A stretch of 7,827 bases of DNA, taken from the NCBI GenBank assembly GCA_002403785.1, contig DHIM01000039.1, positions 1-7,827 of the forward strand, read 5' to 3'. Shown here in pieces: positions 6,037 through 7,827 of this stretch. This DNA comes from Clostridium sp. UBA4746 (GTDB taxonomy: Bacteria; Bacillota; Clostridia; Clostridiales; Clostridiaceae). Numbering within the stretch: position 1 is the stretch's first letter; the number at the start of each line of letters is the position of its first letter. The position numbers were made by a program, and so were the translations under genes. Under the pieces are notes generated by a model. The model was not told the DNA's origin and ran no database searches. It was given only the letters and a program-made list of their open reading frames with translations.

Positions 6037-6579
6037 ATGAATATATTGGTAGATTTATTTGTTACTTTTTTAAAGATTGGCACCTTTGCTGTAGGCGGTG
6101 GACCGTCAATGATTCCTCTAATTGAACGGGATGCAGTATATAATAAAGAATGGATTTCAAAAGAAGAGTTCGTTGATATGATTGCGCTTGCTCAATCAAT
6201 TCCAGGACCTATAGCTGTGGATGCTTCAGTTTTTATAGGTTATAGAGTTGCTGGTATTCCAGGAAGTATCTCTGCGGTATTCGGATCAATATTCTCAGCA
6301 TTTGTAGTAATTTTACTAATAGCTATGTATTTTGTTGGTATGAACAAAAATACAAATGTAGATGCTATTTTTAAGGGCATTAGACCTGCCGTAGTTGCAC
6401 TTCTTGCAGTACCCGTTTTAAGAATGGGAAAAAGTTCAAAAATCAATAAAAAGACTGTTATTATACCAATATTAACAGTTATCCTTGTTGCTATTTTTAA
6501 TGTTAACGCAGTTTATATAATTATTATATCCGCCCTAGGTGGCTTACTATATGGAATGTTTACAAGAAGGAGATTGTAA
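6037..6579 (+). CDS. chrA: CHR-family chromate/anion transporter, first half-size subunit
   Basis: An integral membrane protein of 180 residues, a single CHR domain (the short-chain form, encoded as pairs). AAGGAG sits 6 bases before the ATG. Family motifs in order are FLKIGTFAVGGGPSMIPLIE (11-30), W39, the glutamine Q53 before PGPIA (56-60), IGYRVAG (67-73), PGS (75-77) and FKGIRPAVVALL (112-123). Hydrophobic spans at about 81-101, 115-129 and 139-175 fit a membrane domain of roughly 4-6 segments. In bacteria with such pairs, both subunits are needed and they are thought to insert in opposite orientation, together making the fold of a full-length ChrA. Chromate efflux is the described activity. 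In an anaerobe the natural substrate may be another oxyanion, which cannot be decided here. It is followed after 2 bases by its partner and is preceded by its own promoter. Confidence 0.9.
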   Translation: MNILVDLFVTFLKIGTFAVGGGPSMIPLIERDAVYNKEWISKEEFVDMIALAQSIPGPIAVDASVFIGYRVAGIPGSISAVFGSIFSAFVVILLIAMYFVGMNKNTNVDAIFKGIRPAVVALLAVPVLRMGKSSKINKKTVIIPILTVILVAIFNVNAVYIIIISALGGLLYGMFTRRRL

Positions 6580-6581
6580 TT

Positions 6582-7106
6582 ATGGGTATATATCTAAAAA
6601 TATTTTTAGTTTTTACAAAGATTGGATTATTTTCTTATGGAGGTGGAAACGCCATCCTTCCACTTATAAGGCAAGAAGTTGTTATTAATAATTTATGGCT
6701 AAAATCTAGTGAATTTATTGACTTAGTAGCAATATCGCAAGCGACTCCAGGACCTATTGCCATTAATGGAGCTACTTATATAGGCTATAGGGTTTGCGGT
6801 TTTTGGGGAAGTGTTTTGGCTAACCTTGGAGTAATACTACCAACCTTTTTCATAATGCTATTTATAACAAAAACTTTTATGAAATTTAAACATAATGAAT
6901 ACGTTCAGTATGCATTCTCAGGTGTTTTACCAGCTACTGTTGGGTTGATTGCATCATCCGCAGTTTTAGTTTCTTATGGCTCTTTTATAGACTATAAAAG
7001 TATATTGATTTGTATCGGGGTGTTTATTGCAGCTTATAAATATGAAATAGACCCTATAAAACTTACTATTATTTCTGGAGCATTAGGATTTTTTTTGTAT
7101 AGGTAG
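6582..7106 (+). CDS. chrA: CHR-family chromate/anion transporter, second half-size subunit
   Basis: 174 residues, again a single CHR domain. Its ATG lies 2 bases after the stop of the first subunit, with AAGGAG (6567-6572) inside the end of that gene, so the two are co-transcribed and probably coupled. It is collinear with its partner: GGG at 20-22, W39, Q53, PGPIA at 56-60, IGYRV at 67-71, GS at 76-77, F112, G114 and PA at 117-118 fall at identical residue numbers. This shows an old tandem duplication. Differences such as N23-A24 for P23-S24, N62-G63 for D62-A63 and L116 for R116 show the two halves have specialised. Hydrophobic spans are at about 79-99, 112-130 and 138-173. The C-terminus ends at R174 without the RRRL tail of the first subunit, compatible with opposite membrane orientation by the positive-inside rule. 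That orientation is an inference. Confidence 0.9.
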   Translation: MGIYLKIFLVFTKIGLFSYGGGNAILPLIRQEVVINNLWLKSSEFIDLVAISQATPGPIAINGATYIGYRVCGFWGSVLANLGVILPTFFIMLFITKTFMKFKHNEYVQYAFSGVLPATVGLIASSAVLVSYGSFIDYKSILICIGVFIAAYKYEIDPIKLTIISGALGFFLYR

Positions 7107-7193
7107 GTTTTAAATAATATACTTATTGCACATAAAAATATCACTTTAAACGTAGTATTATATGAATTTTTATATTTTTTCTTTTAAAACCTA
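7104..7193. repeat. 11-base perfect inverted repeat covering both convergent stop codons
   Basis: TAGGTTTTAAA (7104-7114) and its exact reverse complement (7183-7193) face each other across 68 bases. The first three bases of each arm are the TAG stop of the second CHR subunit (plus strand) and of the zinc-ribbon gene (minus strand). Between them an AT-only inverted repeat, ATAAAAAT with ATTTTTAT, leads into a T-rich run on the plus strand, so the interval may act as a weak two-way terminator. Confidence 0.55.
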
Positions 7194-7421
7194 AGTTAAC
7201 TTTCTTCCGCACATAGGGCAATAATTAATCTTAATAGTTTGAACTGATATATCATCATTATCAGAATGGATTTCGTTTTTGGAATCATTAATATACCAAC
7301 GATTATCCCCTGTCGTACCTAATAGTTGTTTACCATCTTTACAATAAGTACAACCCTTTTTATTAGTTAACTGAATATTGTAACGCTCTTTATGATTATC
7401 CATAGTAACACTGTAACCCAT
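7191..7421 (-). CDS. Small zinc-ribbon-like protein with two CxxC pairs
   Basis: 76 residues, ATG start with GAGGGG 8 bases upstream. C24-x-x-C27 (KKGCTYC) and C68-x-x-C71 (YCPMCGRKL, close to the C-terminus) would bind one zinc ion, in the manner of a zinc ribbon with a 40-residue insert. The insert holds LLGTTGDNRWYIND and an acidic stretch (SKNEIHSDNDD), suggesting a small beta-sheet. Proteins of this layout, with a terminal CPMCGRKL, are common as uncharacterised genes in phages and mobile regions of low-GC Gram-positive bacteria, so a mobile origin is possible. No phage genes surround it here. It is transcribed alone and faces the CHR pair tail to tail. No function can be given. Confidence 0.78.
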   Translation of the reverse strand: MGYSVTMDNHKERYNIQLTNKKGCTYCKDGKQLLGTTGDNRWYINDSKNEIHSDNDDISVQTIKINYCPMCGRKLT

Positions 7422-7706
7422 ACTCTACACCCCTCGTATAATGTAGTTATAATCATTAATAATAAATCAGCCATAATTACTACGAACGTTATCACTAATA
7501 TATTATCTAATGTTATCAACTCATAATTTTAATATTATTTTAATTTGTCTTGCCTTCATTCTGATTATTGTCCATTAACATTATTAGATACTGGAATTAT
7601 CGTTTGTCTAATTTATATATATTATAGCATATAAATTATAGTATAAATATTTTAAATAATAATAATTTCATTCTAAAATTACATAAAAAATAACCATTTA
7701 AAACTT
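7422..7706. other. AT-rich intergenic stretch upstream of the zinc-ribbon gene
   Basis: This stretch contains the ribosome-binding site of the minus-strand zinc-ribbon gene (GAGGGG, 7430-7435). Its promoter must be here, but no convincing -35/-10 pair stands out among many AT-rich candidates. GTTATCA occurs twice (7489-7495 and 7514-7520). No open frame of interest was seen. Confidence 0.4.
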
Positions 7707-7827
7707 AAAGGAACTAACACTAAGACTCACCAGAAAATAATTTCCTGAGTATATAAATCAACTTGTATCGCTTACTTATCCACTTTACCAATTTAGATAT
7801 TTGTGTTAGTTTTTCAATTAGATATCC
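7707..7827 (+). pseudogene. Decayed histidine kinase fragment related to the intact kinase, runs off the window
   Basis: Bases 7733-7792 align without gaps to 5422-5481 of the intact kinase (49 of 60 identical by hand count; ENNFxxIxINLxRLLIHxTN, residues 321-340). Bases 7793-7827 align to 5812-5846 (31 of 35, with the last 25 identical; residues 451-462). The 330 bases between are missing, matching recombination between the TTACAAATA repeats at 5474 and 5804. The copy also carries a nonsense codon: the GAA for E328 is TAA at 7754-7756. A weaker collinear match upstream (7707-7717 to 5196-5206, 11 of 11) suggests another deletion of about 200 bases. The ATP-binding core is lost, so it cannot act as a kinase. 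The level of silent and missense change shows an older paralogue rather than a fresh copy. Confidence 0.85.

Overview
The window is strongly AT-rich. Its Shine-Dalgarno sequences are strong (GAGGT, AAGGAG, AGGGGTG), it uses TTG as well as ATG starts, and codons favour A/T in the third position. With a cobalamin-binding sensor protein and a split CHR-family transporter, this points to a low-GC Gram-positive anaerobe of the Clostridium type. That assignment is inferred from composition and gene families; no rRNA or other species marker is present. No tRNA, rRNA, CRISPR array or intact insertion sequence was found.

Layout. (1) Bases 2-934, plus strand: the 3' part of a gene for a cobalamin-binding protein with the W-x9-EH signature known from CarH-type B12 photosensors. 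Its start lies before the window. (2) 1168-1650, minus strand: a 160-residue protein of unknown function with a glycine-zipper-like hydrophobic stretch. (3) 1651-2291: a long non-coding stretch with a clear hairpin terminator (2111-2152), a possible plus-strand promoter with a perfect TTGACA box (1966), and short protein-like shreds. (4) 2292-3209, minus strand: a ketopantoate reductase family gene. Immediately upstream is the tail of what was probably its operon partner (3224-3295), now cut off. (5) 3296-3778: no intact gene, but a possible decayed transposase start. (6) 3779-5853, plus strand: an OmpR-type response regulator and its sensor histidine kinase, overlapping by 4 bases and closed by a good terminator. 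(7) 6037-7106, plus strand: two adjacent half-size CHR (chromate transporter family) genes with their own extended -10 promoter. (8) 7191-7421, minus strand: a 76-residue four-cysteine zinc-ribbon-like protein. (9) 7707-7827, plus strand: a decayed fragment of a second histidine kinase closely related to the one at 4462-5853.

How the genes may work together. The two-component system and the CHR pair are neighbours on the same strand, so regulation of the transporter by the system is plausible. However, a terminator and a separate promoter lie between them, and nothing in the sequence proves the link. The most informative structural observation is the kinase fragment at the right edge. It matches the intact kinase in two blocks, and the 330 bases missing between them correspond exactly to the interval between two copies of a 9-base direct repeat in the intact gene. 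This looks like a duplicated or paralogous two-component system caught mid-decay. With the truncated partner of panE and the other shreds, the window appears to be a region of gene loss between working modules.
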